Of a stretch of 64,000 bases of DNA, positions 12,131 through 24,260 are shown piece after piece. The translations under genes and the position numbers were made by a program. The notes below the pieces were generated by a model. The model saw only the letters and a program-made list of their open reading frames with translations, was not told the origin of the DNA and did not search any database. The number at the start of each line of letters is the position of its first letter. Positions within the stretch are counted from its first letter, which is position 1. The stretch is from Plazaster borealis. Its lineage: Eukaryota > Echinodermata > Asteroidea > Forcipulatida > Labidiasteridae. The stretch spans positions 3,658,001-3,722,000 of the forward strand of contig CM037472.1 in assembly GCA_021014325.1 (NCBI GenBank), given 5' to 3'.

Positions 12131-12532
12131 AAGGCATCGTACACGTTTGGTAATTGGAGCCTATTGTTTGTTTCAACCCTATATAGTTGTAGATATAATA
12201 TATCTACAACTATATACCATACTAACCTGTGAAAATTCCATTTCAAAAGGTGGTTGCGTTTATGAGATATTGCCGAAAATCTGGAGGTTTGTCCACGCAG
12301 GAAGAATAATCTGCATTGGAATACACACTCTGAGAAGCGTTACGCGTAACGTTTCTCAGATTCAAATATTTTTGGGATAACAAGTTATATCTTTTTCCAT
12401 AACCGCAATACTTCGTAGTGAAAGTTTCTCAAAATGCTTTATACTATCCAAAGCTGCTGTACTTCTTACCAAGTAAGTTTGTATTGCCATTAATTATCAG
12501 AGTCATTACCAAACGTGTACGATGCCTTTAAG
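12131..12532 (+). mobile_element. Family D element, full copy
   Basis: TTAAAGGCATCGTACACGTTTGG ... CGTGTACGATGCCTTTAA with inverted ends. The central hairpin is GAGAAGCGTTACGCG / CGTAACGTTTCTC. TTAA at both ends, as in family A. Confidence 0.75.
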
Positions 12533-12869
12533 TATGAGGCTATAAACAATATTGCGTGTGGATAGCTGAGGTTGGCAGGGGGAGGCCTAAATAGGAAGAA
12601 TGTTGTATCTGTCACATTTTCACTCATGACTAAAAGCAATCTTTTCTTTCTAAATAAAATACTTTTGTCGGTCATCATGAGTGAAAATTTGCGGTCAGAG
12701 TCACGGTATATTTTCCGACCCAGCAACTACAGTCGCACCAATAATTTGTTTTACCAAGATGAGCAAAATAGTCGTCTTGGTCTGTGAGCGACAACGGTTC
12801 ATACTATACACACAATGTTTGCTTGAGAGAGCTGTTGCTGTTTGGTATTTCCCTTGCATTCCGAGTTTG

Positions 12870-12963
12870 CCGAGAATAAAACCGAGAATAAAACCGAGAT
12901 TAAAACCGGTACAGAATAAAACCGAGAATAAAACCGAGATTAAAACCGGTACAGAATAAAACC
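12870..12963 (+). repeat. 40-bp tandem repeat built from ATAAAACCGAG words
   Basis: Two-plus copies of a 40-base unit (CCGAGAATAAAA + CCGAGATTAAAA + CCGGTACAGAATAAAA), each made of 12-base subunits. Confidence 0.85.
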
Positions 12964-13367
12964 AGTAATTTTTGTGATCAATACTTTACTATCAGGGAAC
13001 AATAAAACAACCTTCAGGCCTGGTTGTTTTTTTGTTCTGGTGCCCAAAATCACATGAAGTATCCCATGGCCTCATCTACAGTTTAAACCGCTCCCAGCTA
13101 GTTGGGTTGGATCCAATTCTGACACTTCTACCTCCATGGTATGTCAGACACCACATCTACGGAACCTTTAGGGCAATGTCATACGAAGAGGCAATTTACA
13201 AAAAGAAGGAAAAACCGCTGGCATCTCAATTTACACACAGTTTTCTTGGGTATTAGCCAAGTCCTTGTTATAAAAATTTCCCTGTGCTACCAACGTATTC
13301 ATCTTGAGTGCAGTACAATCTGTTACCTCCAATTTGCAGGCCCTTATGGTTGTTGGGGGGAAATACA

Positions 13368-13525
13368 AGTGCATAAAGTTGCAGCTATTTGTTAAACCAT
13401 GGAGGTAGAATTATAATTCAAACCATGGTTAAACCTCCATGTTATGCTCTTTCTACCTCCATGCTCTCATTGACAGTGGCCTATAAACTATACTGTTATA
13501 CCATGGAGGAAGAAAATCCTCCATG
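13368..13525. repeat. CCATGGAGGTAG palindromic repeat cluster
   Basis: ACCATGGAGGTAGAA, CCATGGTTAAACCTCCATG, CTACCTCCATG and ATACCATGGAGGAAGAAAATCC alternate in opposite orientations. Related words recur near 11490, 13130, 13860, 16300 and 58415. Probably remnants of a short inverted-repeat element. The 12.97-14.44 kb stretch has no supportable gene. Confidence 0.5.
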
Positions 13526-14449
13526 GTTATACTTGTACCACTGTGTACACTATAAGCCTACTGTGGTGTGCGTATAATAATATACAGACATAGAACTAAA
13601 ACAACAGGGGCGTCCAACACTTTCACTATTATTGGAAGATGATTTGATAATGATCACCAACAAACTGAAACATACACTATCGATCTGTAATGATCTCCTC
13701 TGTGTTGAAATTGACAATACAAGCAATAAAGCTACTTACCGATACTCCTACACCATTCGATACTCAACCCACGTCTAGACTATCCTGTTGTAGTAATGGC
13801 ACGCCCATGCAACTAGCTATACTTCCTACTGTCAAACCATGGTCGAACGTATATATATACCATGGAGGTAGGAATTATTGTTAGCTCAGCCCTGCGGCAT
13901 ACCAGAGCACGGTTCATATGGTGATATTGTGAGAAGCAGTGAACCCTGTACTGAAGACATTAATATGGTAATGAGGTACCCTTCTGCTTGGTTGGGTGCC
14001 TTCTTTTCAGCCTCGCAGTACATTACGGGTTTGCAAAGCCACAGAACTCTGGTGTTATTTCCTTCCTCCATCATGCGTAGACTGGTACATAGACCAGACT
14101 CTCTGGGGAAAGCATACAGCAAGAACCAGCTGAACACGCTCGGAATTGTGTCTCGCGATAAGAAACTACTCTTACAGATGGAACATAAACTTTCAATAGA
14201 AAAAATAGTTTGAAAAACAACAGTCCTATAATAATTTATCATATTATAATGCAAATGGTGCAAAAATAGTTAATTGCATTTTCGTTTCGACCACACCAGA
14301 GTCTTTCGCAAACCCTAAACCACACAAACAAAGTATATCGGTATAAAAAACTGCTTTGTTCTTTCATATGTTTTTCGGGAATTTATCAAAAGCTCCCACC
14401 CACTTTTTCTGTTCCAAACATCCGGTAAATAAAATAATGAGCTGGGATC

Positions 14450-14646
14450 AGGCGCGGATCCAGGGGGGGGCGTGGGGGCGCACGCCCCCCTTTTCATATT
14501 AAAAAAAAAAAAAAGAGGGAGAAAAGAAAAAAAGAGGGAGAGAGAGAGAAGGGGAGGGAGAAATGGGGCAACAAACTTCATTTATCATTTTGCTGCTTGG
14601 AATATTTTCACGCCCCCTCGTTTGGAAAATCCTGGATCCGCCCCTG
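14450..14646. mobile_element. hAT-type MITE with 5-bp target duplication, copy 1
   Basis: CAGGCGCGGATCCAGG at the left and CCTGGATCCGCCCCTG at the right are inverted repeats of 16 bases. GGGAT precedes the left end and follows the right end. The internal purine tract is AAAAAGAGGGAGAAAAG and lacks coding capacity. A sister copy is at 41 kb. Confidence 0.75.
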
Positions 14647-15176
14647 GGGATTTGCACACATTTTGTTTCACTATTATGGTGCATTTCTGACTTGAAAACA
14701 ACCCACGAAAGCCCCAGAATCCCGCGGGGATGGGTGGTATTTTATTTACTGCCTTTATAAATTCCAATTGTTAATTTTACAATTTGGTTAAATGTCTTAT
14801 ATATTTATATTTCTTACATTGTCTTACAAATTGTATATGTTTGTTACTTTTAATTTCGGTATTGTGCTCATGCTGGGACCAGTGGGAGGCTATGTGGCTT
14901 TTAAAAAACTGATCGACTATCCAGTTAAAACATTGAAAAGTAGTAATCCTATGCTGTAAATTAGTCGATAATTTATTTCTAAAGCCAATATGTTTTCTGT
15001 CTCTTCCCCAGCAAGGCAAGTAGAATTTAGAGAACAAATATTATTAAAAGTGAACCAGAACAAACAAAAACCCTTCACACCATGAAAGCCAATTTTCAAG
15101 AAATAAACCCAAGAAAATGTAGCCCCACCATCACCCCGTGTTTGTTTGAAACTTGATGAAATAGTAACGGGGGAAC

Positions 15177-15557
15177 TTAAAGGCACTGAACACGTTTGGT
15201 AATTGTCAAAGACCAGTGTTCTCACTTGGTGTATCCCAACATATGCATAAAATAACAAGCCTGTGAAAATTTGGGCTCAATTGTTTATCGAAGTTGCAAG
15301 AAAATGATGAAAGAAAAAACACCCTTGTTGTACAAATTTGTGTGCTTTCAGATAGGAATAAAAGGCTGCTTGCAGTGCAAGAAGTCTTTTATTATTTTAG
15401 TGAGAAATTAACTCTTTCTCAAAAACTACGTTACTTCAGATGGAGTTGTTTCTCAAAATGTTTTAAACTATCAACAGCTTTCGGTTGCTCGTTACCAAGT
15501 CAGTTTTTATGTTAATATATATTTTGAGTAATTACCAAACGTGTCCAGTGCCTTTAT
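15177..15557 (+). mobile_element. Family A MITE, copy 3
   Basis: TTAAAGGCACTGAACACG ... CGTGTCCAGTGCCTTTAT. Full length, intergenic. Confidence 0.85.
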
Positions 15558-15639
15558 GTAAGCACTTATCATCAAGATGTTAATTTTCCCCGGGGATTTA
15601 TCTCGCTTAAAGAGCAAGGGAAATTTCAAACTAGATTTT

Positions 15640-16060
15640 TTGATGTAGGGCCTACTCCAACAGTTAAAGTTCTCATGTGAGTGGGGAAAAATATACGACA
15701 ACACGTTAAAATGGTGTTGCCATTGTATTCGATAACCTTCCGGGGCAAAATTTGTCTACGTCCAAAACATCCGATACATATCTTTCTGAGAAAAATGGGT
15801 ATTTACATTTTTTTACGGGGGTTCATTACTGACTTTTTCAGAGCGAAATTTGAAACATGACCTCAGAATGATGTCATCGGATATTTTGGATGTTGACACA
15901 TTTTGCACAGGGAGGATATCGAATGCAATGGCAATTTACACCATTTTAACGTGAGGTTAGAGACTTGTAATTTTTTCCCCACTCACATGGACTCTATCTA
16001 TTGGAAAAGTAATTTTTTCCCACTCACATGGACTCTATCTATTGGAAAATGAGTGCATCA
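15640..16060. mobile_element. Foldback element with ACGTTAAAATGGTGT ends and a duplicated flank
   Basis: ACGTTAAAATGGTGTTGCCATT and the reverse complement of AATGGCAATTTACACC...TAACGT form inverted arms around CATCCGATACAT/ATCGGATATTTTGGATG. To the right, TTTTTTCCCCACTCACATGG and ACTCTATCTATTGGAAAA occur twice in direct orientation. Confidence 0.55.
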
Positions 16061-16684
16061 CAAAACAGAATTTGACATTTCCCTTCTTCTTTAAACCTCT
16101 ACTGCCAAGCAGGGGTAAATATTTCTAGGTACAAATGGGTAGTTTACCCAGAAGTTGCGAGGGTTGGCAATTTTAAAGGAAGGTCACATTTTCTCGGGAG
16201 TTTCCCAGGAAATTCGGTGGTGGTGGTGTTGGTGGGGATTGGGGTGGGTTGGGTGGATTCTGGAGTAAATACGGCGGCCCCTCCTCCTCCCTCTGACCAT
16301 GGAGGAAGGAAATACACCTCCATGCTCTGACAAACGATTCTCTGGATCGCCCCTCGATATCTACCACCGCTTGGGTTGGGATTTGTAAAATCTTTCCACT
16401 GAAGAAAACAAATGTTGATAATAAAATCATACCATTATAAAACGTTCACAAGTCAGTTTTGATTGCCCTTTTTTGAAATCCCATAATAGCGTGGAATGAA
16501 AGTAAAAGCTTTAACATTATTTGGCTTATTGTATTTGGGGTTTAAATTATATTGACTCGTTTCCTGAACAAAAGAACAAAACTGTTGAGTATGTATTGGT
16601 CGTACCGTGTGAAAGTCTATAATATGAACTTCATTCTCAATGGTTCATCAATGTAAACCATTTATTAAAAAATAGCTGTCAATG

Positions 16685-16985
16685 GGCTTAACCTCGTAAC
16701 CTCTGTTTACAAAAAGAGTGGCCTTGTACATTCCAAGGCCTTTCTGGCAGGCAAGGTACTACACTGCTCATATGTGAAATTGTACATGTCTCATAGTTTC
16801 CACATAAATTCAAGTTTTGAGATGTGCCCTCTTTCTTCATATCAAAAGATGATGAGAGACAGACAGTGCAATCTTCATAAAATAGTATATGTTTTCTTCC
16901 ACCGATCTATGTGCAAATTGCGCCTGCAGGAAATCCGTGGCTCTTTTGTAAACATGTGATGTCACAGGTCACATGTTTGATGTAA
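16685..16985. mobile_element. Family F element (CCTTGTACATTCCAAGG), copy 1
   Basis: GTAACCTCTGTTTACAAA, CCTTGTACATTCCAAGG and CATGTGATGTCACAGGTCAC occur in the same order at 56030-56350, with about 80 per cent visible agreement. Confidence 0.65.
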
Positions 16986-17244
16986 TCAACGATCTGATTA
17001 TCAATTATCTGAACGCTTATCATAAATACAATCACCCAGTAATTTTTTTCAGAAAAGGCGAATTAACCAGTTTTATTGTAAACCTTTAAGTGGTTGACAT
17101 AATGGTAATACAGGCATCAGTAAACGGACACAGTTTCATTTATAATTCAATACATTTTTAGGCCCTACTACAGCATAGGCCTCTACTATAAGAAAACGGA
17201 CCAACGTTATCCCATACAGAGTTCGACCAACCTGTCTACATTTA

Positions 17245-17630
17245 AAGGTATTATACAGGATTGGTAGAGCTGACAAAAAAGTCGCAGAACGTGTTCATAA
17301 TTTTATGTTGTGTGACCAACCATTATACATGTACATGAAATAAAAAACCTGTGAAAATTGTGGCTTAGGCCTAATCAGTTGTGTGAGTCAGGAGAAAATA
17401 GTGAAAAACCATGCACAAATTCAGCATGTAAACACATTGTCCTTAATTTTGGTTGTACCAACCGAAATCAACTGTTGCTTTTGTAAAGGTTTTTAGATGA
17501 CTTCATTTCAGAAGGAATTTTTTCACAGAAAAAATGGTTCTAGTATGAACTTCATAATCAGTTTGCTTTCAGACTAAAATTAAACAATGGTATTTTGTTA
17601 TCATTACCAATCCTGTATAATACCTTCTCA
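17245..17630. mobile_element. Family A-like MITE, diverged
   Basis: TTTAAAGGTATTATACAGGATTGG at the left and CCAATCCTGTATAATACC at the right are inverted ends. CCTGTGAAAATTG and GTCAGGAGAAAATAGTG in the body recall families A and D. Confidence 0.6.
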
Positions 17631-18310
17631 ACACGAACCAGGTCTATTGGGAAGCATGATATCTTGCCTTGTTTATTTCGTTTTAATTAGTCATTATTTA
17701 TTTATTTCATACTGAGAGTGTTTCGTATTGTCTCTGTTGCTTTATGTACGAACTCGGCCAATGGAAATAAGCTGAAGTAATTGGCATTATTGTGTTATCC
17801 TTGTACATTCAATGCGATTTTGTCTTTGGCAACCAAATTGAATATTGCAAAACCATGTACTAATAATACTAGGCCTAATAACACCAAATTAAATGGTACA
17901 ATTTTTCTAGTAATTTCGTATTTTATTTTAATTGTATATTGTGTCACGTTTCTTTACTGTCTTTTTATCCGAAACAAAAATCAAAATCAAATCTAATCAA
18001 TTCAATTCAATTTAAATCAGCGAATATGGGCGTCTTCCGGAGAACATCCTAATTTTGTTCACCCTAATTAATCTATCTTTTTCACAAACAACTATTTTAT
18101 TTGATAACTTGGATTGGCATTGGATTCCTTTTGTATTTACTGTGCAATGCGCACCATTTTTAGCTAAAGATGCGCACCATTTTTAGGTCACACCAAATCT
18201 TCACATGAAATTTAACTCACAAAAATAGCAGACCAATGGGAAGACAGTATATGCGTGTGACGTCAGAGCCATGGGTATTATAGAGATCGTGTTTCAGTGA
18301 AGCTCTTAGA

Positions 18311-18447
18311 CCGTATCCGAATTGGCGGCTACGGCTATGGCTACGATTGTTGCTAAGGGTGTTGCTAAGGACGTCCTATACTTTAACGCATGATGACGCG
18401 GCGACCCAGCCGTAGCCTTAGCACTAGCCGCCAAGTCAGACACGGCC
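18311..18447. mobile_element. Family P foldback element, copy 3
   Basis: CCGTATCCGAATTGGCGGC ... GCCGCCAAGTCAGACACGG, with GTTGCTAAGGACGTCC in the core. It lies just downstream of the PLAC8-like gene A stop. Confidence 0.75.
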
Positions 18448-18961
18448 TTATATTCATCCAGATGAGAAGATCCAAAGTATGCCATTTTCGTGTTCAAATT
18501 ACAATCGATTCATTATGAAGCATTCATTGTCTTGCATAAAATATATCAGCAAAACAAGCAACAGAAAGACCACTTGACATACCACTCCAAAACACACTTA
18601 GTTCCACAGTCATAGGTAGTCTTCTATACGCATCTGATCACAGCTCTATAGAATTATAAGTCACTAAGCCTTCACAAAAACACAATTTTAAATCCGAAAC
18701 AGAGAGTTGTCGGCAGTGATTGCAAAAACATAATCTAAAAGCATTTATAGGCTATATGTACCGGTGTACTCTACTCGTTAGCATTAAACATAATTATCCT
18801 ACTTTTTGCATTGTATCTTTTGTTAAGCTAAATTTAAGCGAGTATTGCGGCAAGAAAGGTCTGTAAATATAAGAGGCATATTAGAGATAACATTGGATTA
18901 GTCCAATGTAAGTTGGCTTAGTCCAAACTGATCAGGCATCAGCCTATTGATGGACACTTTC

Positions 18962-21370
18962 CTAGATCCTGTGATCGATGTGGTCCAACTCTCGAGACAT
19001 CTGGGCTAGAGTACAGCACGGGCAGAAGACGAGTGCCAAGCAGTCTCTGCAGATGGAGCCCTGTGTGGTTTGGTAATGTATATGGGAGAAGACAAAATCA
19101 ATCAGTGAAGATCCTACAAATTCCACTTAGCTTTCACTGAAACTATGCCTGAAAGACGTGTTATTTGTAAAAAGAAACCGGTTAAAAAATGTGTTGTTTG
19201 AAAAAGTTACTGGTTAAAAATGCGTTGTTTGAAAAAGTAACTGGTTAAAAAAAATACACTTAACAAAACTTTGAGGCACCTGTTATGCACCACAGGGCGA
19301 TTTAAAAAAGAGAGGAGTGTGTTCACGAATTCACAAACATAGTTGGTGGCTTCCATAAATGTTTTACAAGGCAACTACTTCAAACTGTCATAAAAATCTG
19401 TACCCTGAACAAAATGATGGACCAAAATGATGGACCATGATATCATGAGCTCAAACACCACCCCATGGGGTTAAAAAAATGCATATACAATGACTTGTTC
19501 AACCCATTACTGTTGTCTAGCTATGGGAGGGTCGGACGGTCAGGGAAGGGGATGGGACCTTACTTTAATATTTTCCGAGGTGCGAAGCTTGGCGCGCAGT
19601 GCTATCTCACCACCAGGGACGCAGCAGGAAACAAAGTAGCTCTCTTTGAGTCGCTTTGCCACCATGCAATCCAAACACCACGTACACAGGAATGACATCA
19701 GACCTAATAGTAAACGCAAATGTGACCAGCAAAGAATTTGACAAGTTAAAGAATTTTAAAAGTACGGAGCTCTGGAAGTGCCATCCTTACATGTTGAGAT
19801 CCTGAGATAATTTTACTGCAATATGATAACATACATGAGATGATTTATCTCTGGACAACGAAATCCTTAGCAAGATTTCGTGTTCCCTATGTAATGTTTC
19901 TTAGAATGTCGACATCATGAAAGTAAGATGTCGACGTCCTGAGATAAATTTTGTAGGGATAATAACATCCTGAAAATGTCAAAAACCCAAGATAAATTGT
20001 CTTGGGAAGACAGCATCCTACTTTCAGGATGTCGTCATCCCGAGTGAAAGATGTCGTCATCTAACATTTATGACGTCATCATCTTGCAGTAAATTATGTC
20101 AGGATCTCAACAAGTTTGATGGCACTTCCAGAGCTCCGTAGTTTCGGGAGCTCTTGCAAACAATTTTGTTGTTCTGGCAAACCTGCTTTCAACTCGAAAT
20201 AGGTACATACATTAATGCCACCAACTTCGTATGCAAAGTGGCTCGAGATTGGAGGAAAAGCAGAAACAAGACCAACAATTTTGAATAAAGTAAATATTGT
20301 CACTAAATGTCTTCAAATTTTGTGTCTCTTTTCTTAATCAAGTGTTTATTTAAACGTTAGATAATCAGAATAGTCTTGGGCCTGTACCAAGTAGGCTAAT
20401 TCTCTTGCACACCATTTCGAAAACTAATAACTTCGCTAACGAAAGTAACAAAATCTAACAGAACAAAACAATAAATACGTCAGAATCACTATAAAACATT
20501 TTGCAAAAGATTGTGTAATGAATTTGTACAAACTGACATGTTTTCATATCTTTGGTGCATTCAAATAGTCCAGTTGACCAATCATGCTCGTGCTGAGGGC
20601 CCTGTGTGGAAATCACAACAAATAATAATATTTTATCAATTTTGTTGGCACATTAATTATTTCAAGGTTAACTGGAACATTATTGTCGTCAGTTCGAACA
20701 CCAACTCAGTTTATCTGTGCAGTTCACATCTTCTTTAGTATGGAAGATTAATGCAACAAATCAAAACTGTAATTCATAAAACAAAATACAAATAAACACC
20801 ACACATTAGATCTATATACTGTATTGATTCTGTTTGAAAACACTGGGCTCGATTTCACAAAGAGCTAACATTGATCTTAACTCTGTATCAATCTTAATAT
20901 CTCTAATGACGAATTTATTGACAACTATAGGTTTTTTTAAATGAATGCACAATTCCAAAACAACTAGATCATGTATATTATGCATCACATTAATGCAATC
21001 AAATCTAGGCTACATTGACAAATAGTCAGGCACCCTTATTAGTATATAAGGCCAATGAAAATCAGCACGTGGCATTGCCAATGAAGACTGGGAACAAGGC
21101 AGCATCTAGACAATGGCCCTTTTCGAAACCGTGACTTTGGCTCTGGCTGTGGCTTTTAGGCACCGTTAGTATTTTTTGAAAACGTACACTAACGGTACGG
21201 GGTTTCAAATTGGCGAACTGAGCCTAAGCTGCAGCCAGAGCCGAATACGTGATTTCGAAAAGGGCCATTATTATTGATCTTACGCGGATTATAACTGTAC
21301 GGCTCTCTCCAACGGCGGGCTGGTCCTTAATGACCGTCGTCTCGGTGACAGTGGTAGTGGTCTGCTGCAT
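18962..21370 (-). CDS. PLAC8-family cysteine-rich protein (gene A), complete, 4 exons
   Basis: Minus-strand exons 21370-21284 (ATG at 21370), 20601-20538, 19703-19564 and 19060-18962 (TAG) join in frame to 129 residues. Donors are GTAAGA, GTCAGT and GTAAGG, and a Cys codon is split T|GT between exons 2 and 3. The order is a Thr-rich leader (1-29), HDWSTGLFEC, CTWCLDCMVAKRL, CCVPGGEIALRAKLRT, then GSICRDCLALVFCPCCTLAQ and a short charged tail. This is the standard single PLAC8 domain: small, Cys-rich, usually membrane- or vesicle-associated. Its closest relative here is gene B 9.4 kb downstream, with the same exon lengths and 26 of 32 residues identical in the last exon. The first cluster is CTWC here and CLPC in gene B. 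No strong acceptor is evident just before the ATG (GTTTGAAAAG is possible), so the 5' UTR is unresolved. Intron 2 holds a foldback element. Confidence 0.93.
19762..20142. mobile_element. Foldback DNA element with TACGGAGCTCTGGAAGTGCC ends
   Basis: TACGGAGCTCTGGAAGTGCC at the left and GGCACTTCCAGAGCTCCGTA at the right are perfect 20-base inverted repeats. The body has repeated GAGATAAATT, GATGTCGTCATC and CATCCTGAAA words and a perfect TGACGTCA at 20071-20078. It sits inside intron 2 of PLAC8-like gene A. Confidence 0.85.
21118..21268. mobile_element. Foldback element GGCCCTTTTCGAAA
   Basis: GGCCCTTTTCGAAACCGTGA at the left and TGATTTCGAAAAGGGCC at the right. The inner arms carry GGCTCTGGCTG / CAGCCAGAGCC. 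The right end stops 16 bases from exon 1 of PLAC8-like gene A, inside intron 1. Confidence 0.8.
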
Positions 21371-21440
21371 GGTGTCCTTTTCAAACATCAAACAATACAC
21401 GATTTAATCACTTGATAACATACTAAAAGTAGTTTTGGCT

Positions 21441-21670
21441 CCACACTGCAAAAACCCGGTGTTAAAATTGACACCATGGGTGTTGCAACATAGATACCGA
21501 AGAGAGAATCAAAATTTACACCATAGGGTGATAAAATAACACTAATTTCTGCCAAAATAATTACTTTTTTGGTGTCATTTTAACACCCTATGATGTTAAT
21601 TTTGATTCTCTCTTCGGTATCTATGACAACACCCATGGTGTCAATTTTAAAACTCTAGTTTTTGCAGTGC
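21441..21670. mobile_element. Family C foldback MITE (GTGTTAAAATTGACACC), copy 1
   Basis: CACTGCAAAAACCCGGTGTT ... TTTTTGCAGTGC ends. The inner arms are GACACCATGGGTGTTG and ATACCGAAGAGAGAATC in both orientations. It lies just upstream of the PLAC8-like gene A start codon. Confidence 0.8.
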
Positions 21671-22754
21671 ATGACTTTATTGAAAATATTTCAAATTTAA
21701 TAGTACATTAAGAAAATGTAAAGTCAATACCTTTGACCCCACTCGAAATATTTCTCATTGACTTAAATGTATAAAGTTCGTAACTATAACAATATATTTT
21801 TTGTCCGAAGGACTTGAAAAACACCGAGTAGGCCCACACAGTGCTTATCACACATATGTGTATGTAAAACAAAAACTAAGAAAATATAATTAAGCTGTGT
21901 TACAAACTGCTTACCAACCAAAATGACCTATGGTATAAATGCAAAAAAGAAATTAATGGCCTGACGTTTCGGCCCAAGCAGAGTCTTTCTCGAAAGACTC
22001 GAGAAAGACTTCGAAAACGACTCTTCTATAGGGTCGAAACGTCAGACCAGGCAGCGACAAGGAGCGGGCGGGAGGACCAGCTTCATATTATTTTTAATAC
22101 CGGTAACTACAAAATGTGTGGATCAATTCCGCTCATTTTGTTTTTGAACTACTTTTAAACACCCCTCCTTCATATACTGTAGTGATTTCTGGTTGAGTAA
22201 ACTCAGAGGTTGACAATGTGGTGTGGGAAATCTGGGTCCCTTTATAACGTGCACACAAACATCCTATTGTGTGCACAAATACTTAATCCTTTCGAAATGG
22301 AGGGGCCTACTATGTTTTGAAAATTAGTAGTGAACCAATGTGTTATTTTCCAGAATGCCTAAATCTTTAGTGTGTGGGTCCAGGGAACATCTATTCATCC
22401 GTTCCGACCATAGAACAAGAATTGTGCCCCTAAATACAGTTATTTACCAGTGCCTCTCGTGCACTCCCCGGGATCCGGCATGTAATTTTTTCCCCGTGGC
22501 TGCTCGGAGGGTGAACAATCTTAAGCATTTAAAACAAAAACAAAAAATCCCGATGCAGTAATTAAATCAATTGATCAGCCATTACCCTTAAAAATACTTA
22601 TATATTTGCCAGAATGAGCATCTAATTAAATGTGTCTGCTGTTTGGACGATTCTGTAACATTGGTTACCGCAGCCCTCCACCCTCCCCTGAACATTTTGA
22701 AATTGTTCTTCTTCACTGGAGTTCCGATCAAAAATGTAAGAAATTGTAGCGGGC

Positions 22755-23135
22755 TTAAAGGCACTGAACACGTTTGGAAAGTGTCAAAGACCAGTGTTCT
22801 CACTTGGTGTATCCCAACATATGCATGAAATAACAAGTATGTGAAAATTTGGGCTCAATTGGTCATCGAAGTTGCAAGAAAATGATGAAAGAAAAGACAC
22901 CCTTGTTGTACAAATGTGTGTGCTTTCAGATAGAAATACAAACTTCATGCAAGAAGTTTTCATTGTTTTAGTGAGAAATTACCTCTTTCTCAAAAACTAC
23001 GTTACTTCAGAGGGAGTCGTTTCTCACAATGTTTTATACTATCAACAGCTCTCTGTTGCTTGTTACCAAGTAGGCTTTAAGTTTTTATGTTGATATTTGT
23101 TTTGAGTCATTACCAAACGTGTACGATACCTTTAA
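22755..23135 (+). mobile_element. Family A MITE, copy 4
   Basis: TTAAAGGCACTGAACACG ... CGTGTACGATACCTTTAA. Full length with TTAA at both ends. Nothing else between 22.6 and 23.9 kb is supported as a gene. Confidence 0.85.
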
Positions 23136-23944
23136 GGATGTGGTAACCACGGCTGTATTTCACATTATTATTAAGTCAGACCCCCAAATAACTTCATCTC
23201 AACGCAGTTTCCTCAATTTGGATGTAATAATCACTCTTCATTTGTATCTTGAAAACCTGGAGAACCATACAATGTGATTGCCAAGCGTTTCTAATGCAGA
23301 CGCCAATTATGTCAGTTTATTTACACAGTCTTGTCCGAGACCCAACTTGTCTGCACAATTACTACAATTTATATTGATAAATTATCACAAAAAACATGAA
23401 CACGGCATGAGTCCAAAACATAGCTATATTTGTGAAAACATTGTGAAAACATAACGTTGACATTTTTGTACCTACCAGTTGGTTAAAAAGAGCTTCAGAA
23501 CGACCGATGAAACAATCTTCTGTCGAATTAAATGAGCAACAAGTCCTGCAGTGTACACCAAGTCTGTGACACACCCACCAAGCTGTATATGCCAAACCAA
23601 TAGGTTGGGTTTTTAAGCCAGCGCCAGCAGTCAGAACAATTCTATTATTGAAAATTTCAAGCCCATGAACATGAAGCTATTTATATGGTAATACCAACCG
23701 ACATCTATTGTTACTACAATGACCCATTGGAAGCATTGGTAGAGGGTACTTTTTGACGAGGGTTTACGTAAACAACTAGAAATTGTATTATTGCAGACGA
23801 ACACCTACGCGGAGTGTGTTTATTCAGAAGGTTTTTTTTACCATAAAGCACTGGGGATCGAATCAAGATGCAGTCTCAAAAACATGGTTCAACAAGTCGC
23901 TTGCAAGGTTGATGTAGGTGTTGAAACGTTGGTGTCTTGAAAAG

Positions 23945-24260
23945 GCCTGCACTAAAGCCCCTTTTACACCATAATTTCACAGGAAATTCCCAGGAAAATT
24001 TGGTTGACCTTTTCACATTTGAATTGCTGACCCCGGCAAACTCCTGGGAAATAGCAATTTCCCGGGCCGGCAAAAAAAGCTCCCTTGATTGTGTTAATTC
24101 TTCCCAGGAAAAGAAAATGCAGCAAATGTGAAACAAACTTGGGGTTAGCCGTGGGGTTTAAACTCCCCGGGAATTTCCTGGGGTTGTATCACTCTGGGGA
24201 TTTGCTCTGCAATGTGAAAAGGGTTTATACCGTGACAACTTGTATCTTTGTTTCAAAGAT
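23945..24260. mobile_element. Foldback element (AAGCCCCTTTTACACCATAA)
   Basis: The left AAGCCCCTTTTACAC and the right GTGAAAAGGGTTTATAC are inverted. Internal TTCCCAGGAAAAT / CCTGGGAAA words occur in both orientations. Confidence 0.5.

Noticed and set aside
23362..23595. Possible 5' UTR exon or promoter of PLAC8-like gene A (CCAAT and TTAAAAA words)
   Set aside because: Suggestive elements only; no acceptor upstream of the ATG at 21370 could be tied to it with confidence.
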